Shown here one piece after another: positions 21,267 through 30,354 of a stretch of 64,000 nucleotides of DNA. The translations under genes and the position numbers were made by a program. Position 1 is the first letter of the stretch. Each line of letters begins with the position of its first letter. Source of the stretch: Litoribacterium kuwaitense (GTDB lineage: Bacteria; Bacillota; Bacilli; Bacillales; DSM-28697); assembly GCF_011058155.1 (NCBI RefSeq), contig NZ_JAALFC010000008.1, positions 36,539 to 100,538 on the forward strand, read 5' to 3'. Under the pieces are notes generated by a model. The model made no database searches, was not told the DNA's origin, and saw only the letters and a program-made list of their open reading frames with translations.

Positions 21267-21305
21267 GGTGCTGCGTTACAATTTAGCAAACGGCAGCACC
21301 TTTTT
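21267..21305 (+). terminator. murAB terminator
   Basis: Perfect 8-bp stem GGTGCTGC (21267-21274) / GCAGCACC (21293-21300) then TTTTT. Confidence 0.9.
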
Positions 21306-21536
21306 AATGAAAATAAATAATGTGTCAAGAAATAGACTTGAAAGAGTGTATGAATGTGTATAAAATAAGATTGTCCGCAACTATCCACGTAGACCTCTAA
21401 TTTAGTCCTCTAACCGTATCCGGTCTTCTTTTTCTTCTTCTTTAAGTTCAAAGACACGAAGATCCGAATGTTTTCTGATCACTGAATTGATGGGTGATTG
21501 TTATTATAAATTTTCAATATAAAGAGTGGTGCCAAA

Positions 21537-22829
21537 ATGGAATTGACGTTGTCAAATTTAGAAAATATGAAGCTGCGTGAATTATATGACCATGCGCGTA
21601 GACTACAAATCTCCTATTACAGCAAGTTGAATAAAAAAGAGTTGGTGTTTGCCATTTTAAAAGCACAGGCAGAAAAGGATGGTCTTCTTTTTATGGAAGG
21701 GATTCTTGAGATTATTCAGTCGGAGGGCTTTGGTTTTCTTCGTCCGATTAATTATTCACCAAGCTCAGAAGATATTTATATATCTGCATCACAAATTCGT
21801 AGGTTTGATCTTAGAAACGGAGATCGTGTATCAGGAAAAGTACGCCCTCCTAAGGAGAACGAACGATATTATGGTTTACTCCATGTAGAGGCTGTGAATG
21901 GGGACGATCCTGAAACTGCCAAGCATCGGGTTCATTTTCCAGCGCTTACGCCCCTTTATCCAGATCGTTTAATGCACTTGGAAAATCAACCAGGGCAAAT
22001 GTCTACACGCATTGTAGATGTGATCGCGCCGATTGGATTTGGTCAACGCGGGCTGATTGTTGCTCCTCCAAAAGCTGGAAAGACAACCCTTTTAAAAGAG
22101 ATTGCTGACAGCATTTCTACGAATCACCCTCACGCTGAGCTGATCGTCTTACTCGTCGATGAGCGACCGGAGGAAGTGACTGATATCGAGCGTTCGGTGA
22201 ATGGTGATGTCGTCAGTTCCACATTTGATGAAGTGCCAGAAAACCATATTAAAGTGGCGGAGCTTGTGCTTGAAAGAGCCATGCGGCTTGTAGAGCATAA
22301 GAAAGACGTCATTATTTTGATGGATAGCATCACTCGTTTAGCGAGAGCGTACAATTTGGTCATTCCGCCAAGTGGGCGTACACTTTCTGGGGGAATTGAT
22401 CCTGCAGCATTCCATAGGCCGAAACGCTTTTTTGGAGCTGCGCGTAATATTGAAGAAGGCGGTAGCTTGACCATTTTGGCGACTGCTTTAATTGATACGG
22501 GCTCACGTATGGATGATGTCATTTATGAGGAGTTTAAAGGGACGGGGAATATGGAGCTTCACCTTGATCGAGCTATGTCGGAGCGCCGTATTTTTCCAGC
22601 GATTGATATGCGCCGTTCTGGGACTCGGAAAGAAGAGCTATTGCTACCTAAGTCTCAGCTTGACCAGCTTTGGACATTGCGTAAAACGATGAACGACTCT
22701 CCGGAATTTCTTGATCGTTTTATTAAAAAGTTGAAAGCCTCCAAAACAAACGCTGAGTTTTTCCAATTAATGGCGGATGAAGTGAAGCAAATGAATCCGC
22801 GAAAACGAAATAGTACAACGTCAGGGTAA
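21537..22829 (+). CDS. rho: Transcription termination factor Rho
   Basis: Hexameric RNA helicase that ends transcripts. 430 residues. N-terminal RNA-binding segment with EGFGFLRPINYSPSSEDIYIS (cold-shock-like), Walker A in APPKAGKTTLL, Walker B in VIILMDSITRLARAYN, Q-loop around PPSGRTLSGG and R-loop DPAAFHRPKRFFGAARN. ATG 21537 behind a weak AAAGAGTGGTG site. The leader upstream has pyrimidine runs (CTTCTTTTTCTTCTTC near 21425) that could serve Rho self-control; this is inference. In B. subtilis rpmE follows rho; no L31 gene is found here. Confidence 0.97.
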   Translation: MELTLSNLENMKLRELYDHARRLQISYYSKLNKKELVFAILKAQAEKDGLLFMEGILEIIQSEGFGFLRPINYSPSSEDIYISASQIRRFDLRNGDRVSGKVRPPKENERYYGLLHVEAVNGDDPETAKHRVHFPALTPLYPDRLMHLENQPGQMSTRIVDVIAPIGFGQRGLIVAPPKAGKTTLLKEIADSISTNHPHAELIVLLVDERPEEVTDIERSVNGDVVSSTFDEVPENHIKVAELVLERAMRLVEHKKDVIILMDSITRLARAYNLVIPPSGRTLSGGIDPAAFHRPKRFFGAARNIEEGGSLTILATALIDTGSRMDDVIYEEFKGTGNMELHLDRAMSERRIFPAIDMRRSGTRKEELLLPKSQLDQLWTLRKTMNDSPEFLDRFIKKLKASKTNAEFFQLMADEVKQMNPRKRNSTTSG

Positions 22830-23015
22830 CTTGTTCAGCTCTTACTGTTAGAGGTGAATACGTTACATAAAGACGACGTCATTGAGAAGTTGGCTACATT
22901 TTATTTGGATTGGCCTGCCTTGTAAACAGCTGTTATCTAGCCTTAATATCGAAGGAAGTTTTTAGTCATAAGATGACGGGCGGAGGATAGGGGCGGTTTG
23001 TCAACAGGCTGATTT

Positions 23016-23040
23016 GGCTCTCATTGTGAGAGCTTCTTTT
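23016..23040 (+). terminator. Terminator between rho and tdk
   Basis: GCTCTCA (23017-23023), loop TTG, TGAGAGC (23027-23033), then TTCTTTTG. Confidence 0.65.
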
Positions 23041-23106
23041 GTTTTTTAGATAGATGTGAATGTGTGCGACTTTCTTTACTTCATGCAGAAGGTTAGGTGT
23101 TATTTA

Positions 23107-23694
23107 ATGAACGAAGAAGTGTCCCGAGAAATAGGAAGTATTGCAGTCATCTGTGGGGCTATGTTTTCGGGGAAAACGGAAACGTTGATTGGTCATGTAC
23201 GCCGCATTCGAGAGGCTGGCGAAGAAATTCAAGTATTTAAGCCCTCATTGGATCATCGCTATAGTGCATCGGCAGTTGTTTCTCACAATGGGAAAAGAGA
23301 AGTGAGTCAAACGTTATTAAGTAGTGAAGCGGTGCAACAGTCTGTTGACCCAAAAGTACCATGGGTGGCCATTGACGAGGTGCAGTTTTTTGATGCGGGC
23401 ATCGTGGAAGTCATTTGTTCATTAGCTTTTAAAGGTCATCATGTGATCGCCGCCGGCTTGGACCTTGATTTTAAAGGAGAGCCCTTTCCGATTGTCGCTC
23501 AGCTGCTGGCCTTTGCCGACCATGTGACAAAGCTTCATGGACGATGTGCTCAGTGTGGGGCGCTGTCCTCAAGAACGCAACGGCTTGTCAAAGGGAAGCC
23601 AGCGCAAAAAACAGATCCGCTCGTCGTAATTGCCGGAGAAGATGCTTATGAACCACGCTGTATTCGTTGTCACGTCATTCGGACGTCGGTCTGA
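23107..23694 (+). CDS. tdk: Thymidine kinase
   Basis: Salvages thymidine to dTMP with ATP. Type II thymidine kinase: Walker A GAMFSGKTE, AIDEVQFFD, GLDLDFKGEPF, and four zinc cysteines in CAQC and CIRC. ATG 23107 is chosen, behind AGGTG, since it places the P-loop at the usual distance from the start; the open frame reaches back to 23056 without similarity. 195 residues, normal. It sits between rho and prfA as in B. subtilis, though a lipoprotein and a reductase gene are interposed before prfA. Confidence 0.95.
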   Translation: MNEEVSREIGSIAVICGAMFSGKTETLIGHVRRIREAGEEIQVFKPSLDHRYSASAVVSHNGKREVSQTLLSSEAVQQSVDPKVPWVAIDEVQFFDAGIVEVICSLAFKGHHVIAAGLDLDFKGEPFPIVAQLLAFADHVTKLHGRCAQCGALSSRTQRLVKGKPAQKTDPLVVIAGEDAYEPRCIRCHVIRTSV

Positions 23695-23750
23695 TGTATA
23701 GGAGCTGACCTTTTGGCGAAAACTACCTCCTAAAAGAGGAGGTGGCCTGT

Positions 23751-24179
23751 GTGAAACGAGTACTCGCCATAACTGGATTGGCGTTTATTGGCATACATGG
23801 TTGTAGTAGTGGAGACGATGCCTTAGAACAGCAAGGGACTGTGCCATTACAGACAACCGATTTAACAGGACAAGATCACTTTTATCAAAGGGATTTGGCT
23901 GATGGCGATCAGGCGTCTGTGAATCAAAGTCCGTCGTTTCGCGACTTAGTTGAAGATCGCCCTGATCTTGGTGACGATCATCGAGCGATTGCAAGAACAG
24001 TGAATCGGACAGACGGTGTTCGTACGACGCTCGTCACCATTGTCGGCAATCGCGTGACTGTTCAAGCTCGATTTCAGCAAAATTATAATGCCCAGGAAAA
24101 AGAACAAATTACGGATGATCTCTTTGGGCGGCTTCAGGAACAAATGCCTCGCTATGACATCCATTTAGTCATTCGGTAG
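23751..24179 (+). CDS. Probable lipoprotein of the YhcN/YlaJ sporulation type
   Basis: 142 residues from GTG 23751, which follows GAGGAGGTGG. An N-terminal hydrophobic stretch runs to Cys (IGIHGCSSG), an imperfect lipobox with isoleucine and histidine before GC. The mature part is acidic and polar and ends in a region (TTLVTIVGNRVTVQARF...QITDDLFGRLQEQ) that resembles the YhcN/YlaJ family, whose known members are spore lipoproteins. Family placement is tentative. It has its own strong bidirectional terminator with the reductase gene behind it. Confidence 0.55.
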   Translation: MKRVLAITGLAFIGIHGCSSGDDALEQQGTVPLQTTDLTGQDHFYQRDLADGDQASVNQSPSFRDLVEDRPDLGDDHRAIARTVNRTDGVRTTLVTIVGNRVTVQARFQQNYNAQEKEQITDDLFGRLQEQMPRYDIHLVIR

Positions 24180-24181
24180 AG

Positions 24182-24224
24182 AAAGACTGTACGAGCCATT
24201 AGATAGGCACCGTACAGTCTTTTT
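24182..24224. terminator. Bidirectional terminator between lipoprotein gene and reductase gene
   Basis: Perfect 12-bp stem AAAGACTGTACG (24182-24193) / CGTACAGTCTTT (24211-24222) between convergent genes. Confidence 0.9.
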
Positions 24225-24231
24225 GGAATGG

Positions 24232-25557
24232 TTACTGTTTGCGAGCGACTTGTTGAAGGGGATCCCAGACGGAGTTAAAGGGCGGAGCATAGCTTAAATC
24301 AAGATCTTCAAGTGCATCGATAGTCATTTCATGAAAAAGCGCCACCGATAAAACGTCAATCCGTTTATCGACACCGTGCTTGCCGATGATTTGTCCGCCT
24401 AAAAGCGTACGGTTTTTGGCGTGATAGACTAAACGTACCGTCATCTTTTCCCTGTTGGCAAAGTAGCCAGCAATGTCTGTCGCCTCTTGTTCGGCCACTT
24501 TATAAGGAATCCCTAATTGTTCACATTCGCTAGCGGATAAACCAGTTTTCGCGATCTCTAGGTCGAAGAACCGGATGATGGATGTGCCTGTAATTCCTTT
24601 AAACGTACAAACGCTTCCGGCCATATTACGACCAGCGACTTGCCCTTGCTTATTTGCCGTTGTCCCTAAAGGAATATAATCTTGCCTCTTTTTAACAACA
24701 TTGTATTGTGTGGCGCAGTCACCCGCAGCGTATACGTTTGGGTAGCTTGTTTCCATATAGGCATTCACAAGAACCGCGCCATTCGGTGCCAGGTGGAAAT
24801 GTTCCTTTGGCAAAAAGTCTGTATTTGGCTGTAAGCCTGTTGCCATAATGACAAGATCCGCTTGATATTTCCCTTGATCCGTAGTTACGTAAGACACTTT
24901 CGTATCGCCGTCTAAACGGACGACGGCTTCTTCTAAATGAACGTTAATCCCCTTAGCTTTAGCCTCTTCGTGAACGAGCTCAGCAAGGTCAGCATCGATC
25001 ATGGAAGCGAGCTGTTTTGAATGCTGAATAATCGTGACGTTTTTCCCACGTTCACGAAAATTCTCGGCCACTTCAAGGCCGATATAGCCACCGCCTACGA
25101 CGACAATATTCTGTGCTGTTTCAAGTTTATGATTAATGTTGTTAGCGTCGGGAATCGTTTTTAGGGGAAATACACCGTCAAGGTCAAGGCCTGGTAAATT
25201 CAGGATCTTTGGACGTCCCCCTGAAGCGACGAGTAATGTCTCGTAGGGCATTTCAAACGGCTGTTGTTTGTCGTGATCAATACCATAAACGATTTGTTCG
25301 ACAGGGTCGACTTGCTGTACTTCGTGGAAAACCCGAGCATCGATGCCATATTTTTCTTGAAATACGGAGCGTGGACGAGCGATCAACTGCTCTGCCTCTT
25401 TTAAATGACCGCCAAGAAAATAAGGCAAGCCGCATTGGCCATATGAATAGTAAGCCCCTTTTTCTAAAACAGTGACGGTGGGTTTATCCTTCGTTCGAAC
25501 AATTTGCATGGCTGCACTCATTCCTGCAGCATCTCCCCCGATAATGACATAGCTCAT
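24232..25557 (-). CDS. CoA-disulfide reductase / NADH oxidase family flavoprotein
   Basis: FAD and NAD(P)H-dependent reductase that keeps coenzyme A or similar thiols reduced, relevant in Bacilli that use CoA and bacillithiol. ATG 25557 gives MSYVIIGGDAAGMSAAMQI with the FAD-binding GxGxxG variant; the single redox cysteine is Cys42 in YGQCGLPYF, typical for this group. A second nucleotide site is VVVGGGYIGLEVAEN; then AGDCAT and a C-terminal dimerisation domain. 441 residues. It is an insertion, relative to B. subtilis, between tdk and prfA. Confidence 0.85.
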   Translation of the reverse strand: MSYVIIGGDAAGMSAAMQIVRTKDKPTVTVLEKGAYYSYGQCGLPYFLGGHLKEAEQLIARPRSVFQEKYGIDARVFHEVQQVDPVEQIVYGIDHDKQQPFEMPYETLLVASGGRPKILNLPGLDLDGVFPLKTIPDANNINHKLETAQNIVVVGGGYIGLEVAENFRERGKNVTIIQHSKQLASMIDADLAELVHEEAKAKGINVHLEEAVVRLDGDTKVSYVTTDQGKYQADLVIMATGLQPNTDFLPKEHFHLAPNGAVLVNAYMETSYPNVYAAGDCATQYNVVKKRQDYIPLGTTANKQGQVAGRNMAGSVCTFKGITGTSIIRFFDLEIAKTGLSASECEQLGIPYKVAEQEATDIAGYFANREKMTVRLVYHAKNRTLLGGQIIGKHGVDKRIDVLSVALFHEMTIDALEDLDLSYAPPFNSVWDPLQQVARKQ

Positions 25558-25674
25558 GATGTTGCGCCTCTGGCAGGCGCGCACCTCCCTTTTTAGTACT
25601 TAAACTTAGTTTAATCATTCCCTAATAAGTATTTCTAAAGCGTGTTTCATAAGAGATCATGAAATGGAATGGCA

Positions 25675-25709
25675 TTGCTTTTGACGTGATTGTTCCACTA
25701 TAATACTAT
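25675..25709 (+). promoter_or_regulatory. Overlapping sigma-A promoter elements of prfA
   Basis: Two readings are possible: TTGACG (25681-25686), 17 bp, TACTAT (25704-25709), or TTGCTT (25675-25680), 18 bp, TATAAT (25699-25704). Either starts a short leader to prfA. Confidence 0.55.
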
Positions 25710-25747
25710 AGAGAAAGTTTGCAGAAGGCAAAACAGAGGTGAGCCAG

Positions 25748-26818
25748 ATGTTTGATCGATTACAATCTGTAGAAGACCGTTATGAAAAACTTAATGCGCT
25801 TTTGAGTGATCCTGAGGTTATTCAGGATTCTAATAAGCTAAGAGAGTATTCAAAGGAACAATCCGATCTGTCGGATACTGTACAAACGTACCGGGAGTAT
25901 AAGGAAACGATTGAGGGTTTAAACGAAGCTAAAAGCATGCTAGAAGAATCGTTAGACAGCGATATGAAAAGCATGGTCAAGGAAGAAATTGCTGAGCTTC
26001 AAGAGAAAGAAGAAGCTTTAACGGCAAGGCTCCGCATTTTGCTTTTGCCGAAAGATCCAAATGATGATAAAAACGTCATTATGGAGGTACGAGGTGCGGC
26101 TGGTGGTGACGAAGCTGCTTTGTTCGCGGGTGATTTATATCGAATGTACGCTCGTTATGCCGAGGCGCAAGGATGGAAAACTGAAGTGATTGAATTGACT
26201 GCCAGCGATGTCGGCGGTTTTAAGGAAATTATCTTTATGGTGACCGGAAAGGGCGCTTATTCTAAGTTGAAATTTGAAAATGGCGCTCACCGCGTGCAAC
26301 GAGTGCCTGAAACAGAATCAGGCGGTCGCATTCATACGTCAACAGCGACTGTTGCTTCTTTGCCCGAGGCGGAAGAGGTTGAAGTTGATATTCATGAAAA
26401 GGATATTCGCGTTGACACTTTTGCCTCCAGTGGTCCTGGGGGACAGAGCGTAAACACGACGATGTCAGCTGTACGGCTGACGCATTTGCCGACTGGTGTA
26501 GTCGTATCCTGCCAGGATGAAAAATCGCAAATTAAAAACAAAGAGAAGGCGATGAAGGTATTACGTGCGCGTGTCTATGACAAATTCCAGCAAGAGGCAC
26601 GGGCTGAATACGATGAAAACCGGAAGTCGGCTGTCGGGACGGGGGATCGTTCTGAGCGGATTCGTACGTACAATTTTCCGCAAAACCGCGTCACGGATCA
26701 CCGCATTGGTCTGACGATTCAAAAGCTCGATCAAATTTTACAAGGTAAACTTGATGAATTTGTCGATGCGTTAATTTTAGAAGAACAAACGAAAGCCATG
26801 GAGACGTTGGCCGAATGA
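25748..26818 (+). CDS. prfA: Peptide chain release factor 1
   Basis: Releases finished proteins at UAA and UAG. 356 residues. The GGQ loop is [12 protein letters not shown]; the codon-recognition region contains [14 protein letters not shown], near the PxT-type motif. ATG 25748 is chosen, behind AGAGGTGA, because [15 protein letters not shown] matches the family start; GTG 25739 overlaps the ribosome site. The TGA overlaps the ATG of prmC (ATGA), coupling the factor to the enzyme that methylates its GGQ glutamine. Confidence 0.97.
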   Translation: MFDRLQSVEDRYEKLNALLSDPEVIQDSNKLREYSKEQSDLSDTVQTYREYKETIEGLNEAKSMLEESLDSDMKSMVKEEIAELQEKEEALTARLRILLLPKDPNDDKNVIMEVRGAAGGDEAALFAGDLYRMYARYAEAQGWKTEVIELTASDVGGFKEIIFMVTGKGAYSKLKFENGAHRVQRVPETESGGRIHTSTATVASLPEAEEVEVDIHEKDIRVDTFASSGPGGQSVNTTMSAVRLTHLPTGVVVSCQDEKSQIKNKEKAMKVLRARVYDKFQQEARAEYDENRKSAVGTGDRSERIRTYNFPQNRVTDHRIGLTIQKLDQILQGKLDEFVDALILEEQTKAMETLAE

Positions 26819-27674
26819 AGCCGGTGACCATAGAAGAAGTCTGGCGCCAGGCTTCTTCTTTTTAGAGAAGCACGGTCGAGAAAGACAAGTCGCGCAATGG
26901 TTACTCATGCATGTGTTAAACATGTCGCGTGCGCAGCTGTTTGCGTCGTTCTGTGAACCGATGCCAGCGAAAGAACACACAGCGCTGTTAAAGTTGCTTG
27001 AAAGCCATACTGAAGGAGAGCCACTGCAATACTTGACAGGAGAAGAACAGTTTTTCGGAAGGACGTTCGACGTCAATTCGGCTGTTTTAATCCCGCGTCC
27101 TGAAACGGAAGAGTTGGTGGACGAAGTCATCAAGCAGGTTCAGTCATTTTTTGAAGGTCAAAAACCGCTCCGGATCGTCGACGTCGGCACAGGGAGTGGG
27201 ATCATTGCCGTCTCGCTCGCGTGTGCGTTTCCTGATGCGGAGGTATGGGCCATTGACATATCAGAGGAGGCTTTGGCTGTAGCCGAGCGCAATGCGAAAC
27301 GCCATCAGGCAAACGTTCATTTTTTGCAGGGTGATCTCCTATCTCCTTTTATCGCGAAAGAATTGAAGGCGCACGTTGTTGTGTCAAACCCGCCCTATAT
27401 TGCTGAAGAAGAATGGATAGGCCTCGATATGACTGTTAGAGATCATGAGCCTAAACGAGCGCTTTGTGCGGGTGTGGACGGTCTTGATATGTATCGTACG
27501 CTTTGTACACAGCTTCCTGTAGTGCTCACGCCCACTGGAATGGTCGCGTTTGAAGTCGGTTTTACGCAAGGCAAAGCTGTTCGGGATATGCTCAGTCAGT
27601 CATTTCCGAATGCGCATGTGCGCGTGAACCGTGATATCAATGGCTTAGATCGTATCGTTTTGGCGACACATTAA
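26815..27674 (+). CDS. prmC: Release factor glutamine methyltransferase PrmC, frameshifted near its start
   Basis: Methylates the glutamine of the GGQ loop in release factors with S-adenosylmethionine. The catalytic motif NPPY is in [12 protein letters not shown] and the SAM site in [15 protein letters not shown]. The natural start is ATG 26815, overlapping the prfA stop; it reads [16 protein letters not shown] and then stops at TAG 26863-26865. Adding one T to the run at 26859-26863 continues as [23 protein letters not shown] sequence into the long open frame (26907-27674), giving the normal N-terminal helical domain. As written only an N-terminally short frame of 255 residues is open. Confidence 0.88.
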
Positions 27675-27748
27675 AAAATTAAGAGATTACTAGTTTAAAA
27701 CAAATGAAACCGGAGACACTGTTCTACTGAAAGGACGGTGTATGCTCC

Positions 27749-28360
27749 GTGTTAAAGAAACTAGCGATTATTTATATTCTATTATTATTTGCCAATGCCC
27801 TCTTGTCTTCAATCGCTGCTCCGGCCCAGGCATCAAATGGACCACAGTATCGACCGACCGTCATTCCAGATGAGGCGATACGGCTCCGTATTCTTGCCAA
27901 TAGCGACCGCCAGGAAGATCAAGAGATCAAACGCGCGATTCGTGATGAAGTCAATGCCTCGGTCAACGAATGGGTTGGAGCGATTGCTGATATTAAGCAA
28001 GCACGACAAGTGGTTGCGGATAAAGTGCCTGAGATTGAAAAGATTGCTCAGGAAGAAATGGAAAAGTTGGGGATTAATCAAAGCGTCGATGTTTCTTTCG
28101 GAATGGCAGATTTCCCAACGAAGATGTATGGCCAGATGGTTTATCCTGCTGGAAGCTATGAAGCCATCGTGATTTCGTTAGGGGATGCTGAAGGGGCGAA
28201 CTGGTGGTGTGTGCTGTTTCCGCCGTTATGCTTTCTCGATTTTGCAAACAGTGAAGCTGTGCCACACGATCATGATGGTGCATCCGTCAATGATGAACGT
28301 GAAGTCAAGTTTTTTATCGTTGAATGGATTGAAAAGTGCTGGGCGTTCTTTTTTGGATGA
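27749..28360 (+). CDS. spoIIR: Stage II sporulation protein R
   Basis: Secreted signal made in the forespore under sigma-F that triggers SpoIIGA to process pro-sigma-E in the mother cell. GTG 27749 behind AAGGACGGTG. Signal peptide about residues 1-28 (KKLAIIYILLLFANALLSS, then APAQA). Conserved parts: PDEAIRLRILANSDRQEDQEIKR, shortened here, YGQMVYPAGSYEA and GANWWCVLFPPLCFLD. 203 residues, slightly shorter than B. subtilis. Position after prmC is conserved; ywkF is not found between them. Confidence 0.93.
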   Translation: MLKKLAIIYILLLFANALLSSIAAPAQASNGPQYRPTVIPDEAIRLRILANSDRQEDQEIKRAIRDEVNASVNEWVGAIADIKQARQVVADKVPEIEKIAQEEMEKLGINQSVDVSFGMADFPTKMYGQMVYPAGSYEAIVISLGDAEGANWWCVLFPPLCFLDFANSEAVPHDHDGASVNDEREVKFFIVEWIEKCWAFFFG

Positions 28361-28464
28361 GTGTATCGTGCAGTTCTATGATGCCTTTTTCCCTCATAGA
28401 CTTCCTTTAGAAGAGCTTACAGTGAAGTAGGTCTGGAAGTCTTTAAAACAGGGGGAACGATGCT

Positions 28465-28890
28465 TTGTCGCACATTGTACGTCTTGCAAAAGAGGATGAA
28501 TTACAGAAGTTAGCTGCTTTTTATGACGAGTCAGTTTGTCACATAGACGTCTTGCAGTGCAGAGCGGAAGAATTTGTTGTGATGGAAAAGGATGGACATT
28601 TGACAGCAGCGTGCCGTTTGGAGCAACACTCCGAAGACATTCTTTTAACATCATTCTTATTTCGCGGATCTGAAGGGGCTGTCGCGTTATATGCATTTAT
28701 TGAAGGCGTGCTGGCACGAGTCAAGCAAAAAGAAGCAAGCGCGGTCTATGTCATTCAAGAAACAGAGCAAGCTTTTACTTTGTTTTCCTGGTTTGGTTTC
28801 ACGAAAAGCGCGTTAGACAAGGAGCCTGACTGGCTAGTTGCTCAATGCAAACAGCATTCAAAGTCAAAGGTGTTGAAATGGTCGCCTTAA
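28465..28890 (+). CDS. Small acetyltransferase-like protein (YwlB-like)
   Basis: 141 residues from TTG 28465 behind GGGGGAA. The pattern MEKDGHLTAACRLE followed by a later SWFGFTKS suggests a reduced GNAT acetyltransferase fold, and B. subtilis has the GNAT-type ywlB in this same place between spoIIR and ywlC. The acetyl-CoA loop (R/QxxGxG/A) is not clear, so activity is doubtful. Substrate unknown. Confidence 0.5.
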   Translation: MSHIVRLAKEDELQKLAAFYDESVCHIDVLQCRAEEFVVMEKDGHLTAACRLEQHSEDILLTSFLFRGSEGAVALYAFIEGVLARVKQKEASAVYVIQETEQAFTLFSWFGFTKSALDKEPDWLVAQCKQHSKSKVLKWSP

Positions 28891-28901
28891 ACAAAGACGA
28901 C

Positions 28902-28951
28902 ATTTCCACAATCCACAACCAAGTTATCCACATTTTGTGAATAACTTGGTT
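28902..28951. promoter_or_regulatory. DnaA-box cluster within an inverted repeat before ywlC
   Basis: A 16-bp inverted repeat (28917-28932 / 28936-28951, one mismatch, 3-base loop) contains TTATCCACA (28924-28932), the perfect DnaA box, and TGTGAATAA (28936-28944), an inverted box of the TTATTCACA form. Two weaker boxes, ATTTCCACA (28902-28910) and CAATCCACA (28909-28917), lie next to it. B. subtilis has a known DnaA-binding cluster by ywlC, as I recall. The hairpin followed by TTTTC could also end the upstream transcript. Confidence 0.65.
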
Positions 28952-28991
28952 TTCGATGTATACAACCTTTAGAAAAACAGGGAATGAGACA

Positions 28992-30050
28992 ATGAATTTA
29001 TTAAAAACGGCCTTTTGGTCTGTGGAAAACGATGTGGATAGTGAAGAAAGTGTCCAAAAAATAAAAGAGGCAGCGGAAGTGATACGCCAAGGTGGCGTTG
29101 TCGCTTTTCCTACTGAGACTGTGTACGGCCTAGGGGCAAGTGCGTTTAAAAACGACGCTTGCCAACGTATTTTTGCCGCGAAAGGACGTCCTGCCGATAA
29201 TCCGCTGATTGTCCACATATGTTCAGAAAAACAGTTGTATGAGTTGAGTGCCGATTTGCCAAGTTATGCATTTCCAATCATTGAGGCCTTTTGGCCCGGT
29301 CCATTGTCGCTTGTCGTTCCAGATGCTGGCGCAGCAGCGTCTTCAGTAACAGCAGGCTTAGACAGTGTTGCTGTCCGGATGCCAGATCATCCTGTGGCAC
29401 TCGCTTTAATTGAACAGGCAGGACTCCCGTTGGCTGCACCTAGCGCCAATCGTTCAGGAAGGCCAAGTCCAACAACAGCGCAGCACGTTTGGAATGATTT
29501 GTGCGGTAGAATTCATGGGATAGTAGATGGGGGGCCAACGGGTATTGGCGTTGAATCGACGGTTGTCGATTGTACACAAAGCCGGCCTGTGATTTTACGG
29601 CCAGGAGGAATCTCACAGGAAGATTTAGAGGCTGTCGCTGGTCCTGTGGATATCGATCCAGCAGTGCAAAATGATACCGAACCACCGCGTTCGCCGGGGT
29701 TGAAATATCAACATTATGCACCTGAGGCAGACCTGCTGCTCGTCGATCGTGCCTCTCAGTCACTCGCGGAAGCAGTCCGATATTTTCAAGCGCAGGAGAA
29801 AAAAGTAGGTGTGCTTTTATTTGCGCATGATGAAGAAGTGCACACATTGGCAGATTACGCAAAGCTGTGTAGTGATCGGTATAATGCCGCGCAAGCAGCA
29901 AAACATTTATTCGCAAGCTTGCGATCTTTTGATGAGGCTGGTGTGGATATCATCTTGAGTGAAACGCTTGAACCTAAAGGCATTGGAGCTGCCGTTATGA
30001 ATCGTTTGGTCAAAGCTGCCGGCAGGCAATGGTACACTACACCTAGATAA
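28992..30050 (+). CDS. ywlC: L-threonylcarbamoyladenylate synthase (Sua5/YwlC)
   Basis: Makes threonylcarbamoyl-AMP from threonine, bicarbonate and ATP, the first step of the t6A37 tRNA modification. The YrdC domain shows VVAFPTETVYGLGA, KGRPADNPLIVHI, FWPGPLSLVV, VAVRMPDHPVAL, AAPSANRSGRPSPT and the C-terminal Sua5 domain is present (SPGLKYQHYAPEA onward). ATG 28992 behind AGGGAATGAG; 352 residues. Preceded by the DnaA-box inverted repeat. Confidence 0.95.
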   Translation: MNLLKTAFWSVENDVDSEESVQKIKEAAEVIRQGGVVAFPTETVYGLGASAFKNDACQRIFAAKGRPADNPLIVHICSEKQLYELSADLPSYAFPIIEAFWPGPLSLVVPDAGAAASSVTAGLDSVAVRMPDHPVALALIEQAGLPLAAPSANRSGRPSPTTAQHVWNDLCGRIHGIVDGGPTGIGVESTVVDCTQSRPVILRPGGISQEDLEAVAGPVDIDPAVQNDTEPPRSPGLKYQHYAPEADLLLVDRASQSLAEAVRYFQAQEKKVGVLLFAHDEEVHTLADYAKLCSDRYNAAQAAKHLFASLRSFDEAGVDIILSETLEPKGIGAAVMNRLVKAAGRQWYTTPR

Positions 30051-30080
30051 ATGCTCGGTCGTTGAACGATTGACGCAGAG

Positions 30081-30118
30081 TGTGGACAAGTCGAACTTGA
30101 CTTTGTCCATATTTTTTT
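30081..30118 (+). terminator. ywlC terminator (GTAGACAAAG family)
   Basis: TGGACAA (30083-30089) / TTGTCCA (30103-30109) with flanking T run to 30118. TGTGGACAA at its left arm differs from a DnaA box by one base. Confidence 0.75.
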
Positions 30119-30354
30119 GCTTCAAAATTCGCCAAGCTGTCTTCGTGGACAGGTTTTTGCTTGTACGAAGGCAACAAGATGAGTGGTCGTTGGAAAGTGT
30201 ACACAAATAGGCCTGGGCTTGTCTGCACTTTTCATTCTGCTGATGGACTGTGGATAATGGGATGACTGGTCGATTGCCATAGACTCCTCTTGCTCCGCTT
30301 CTTTTTTTCCATTTCTGTGCATACGCATGGATTAATGGATGGACAAGAGGAAGG
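30119..30354. other. Gap between ywlC terminator and mntP
   Basis: No gene. TGTGGATAA at 30249-30257 is a perfect DnaA box (reverse orientation), about 1.3 kb from the ywlC cluster. No yybP-ykoY (manganese) riboswitch was recognised ahead of mntP. Confidence 0.5.

Noticed and set aside
22830..23106. A hidden or frameshifted rpmE (ribosomal L31) gene
   Set aside because: No frame gives the L31 pattern with its cysteine pairs; only a 23-codon frame is open.
30119..30354. Manganese riboswitch (yybP-ykoY) before mntP
   Set aside because: The conserved core of that riboswitch could not be found.
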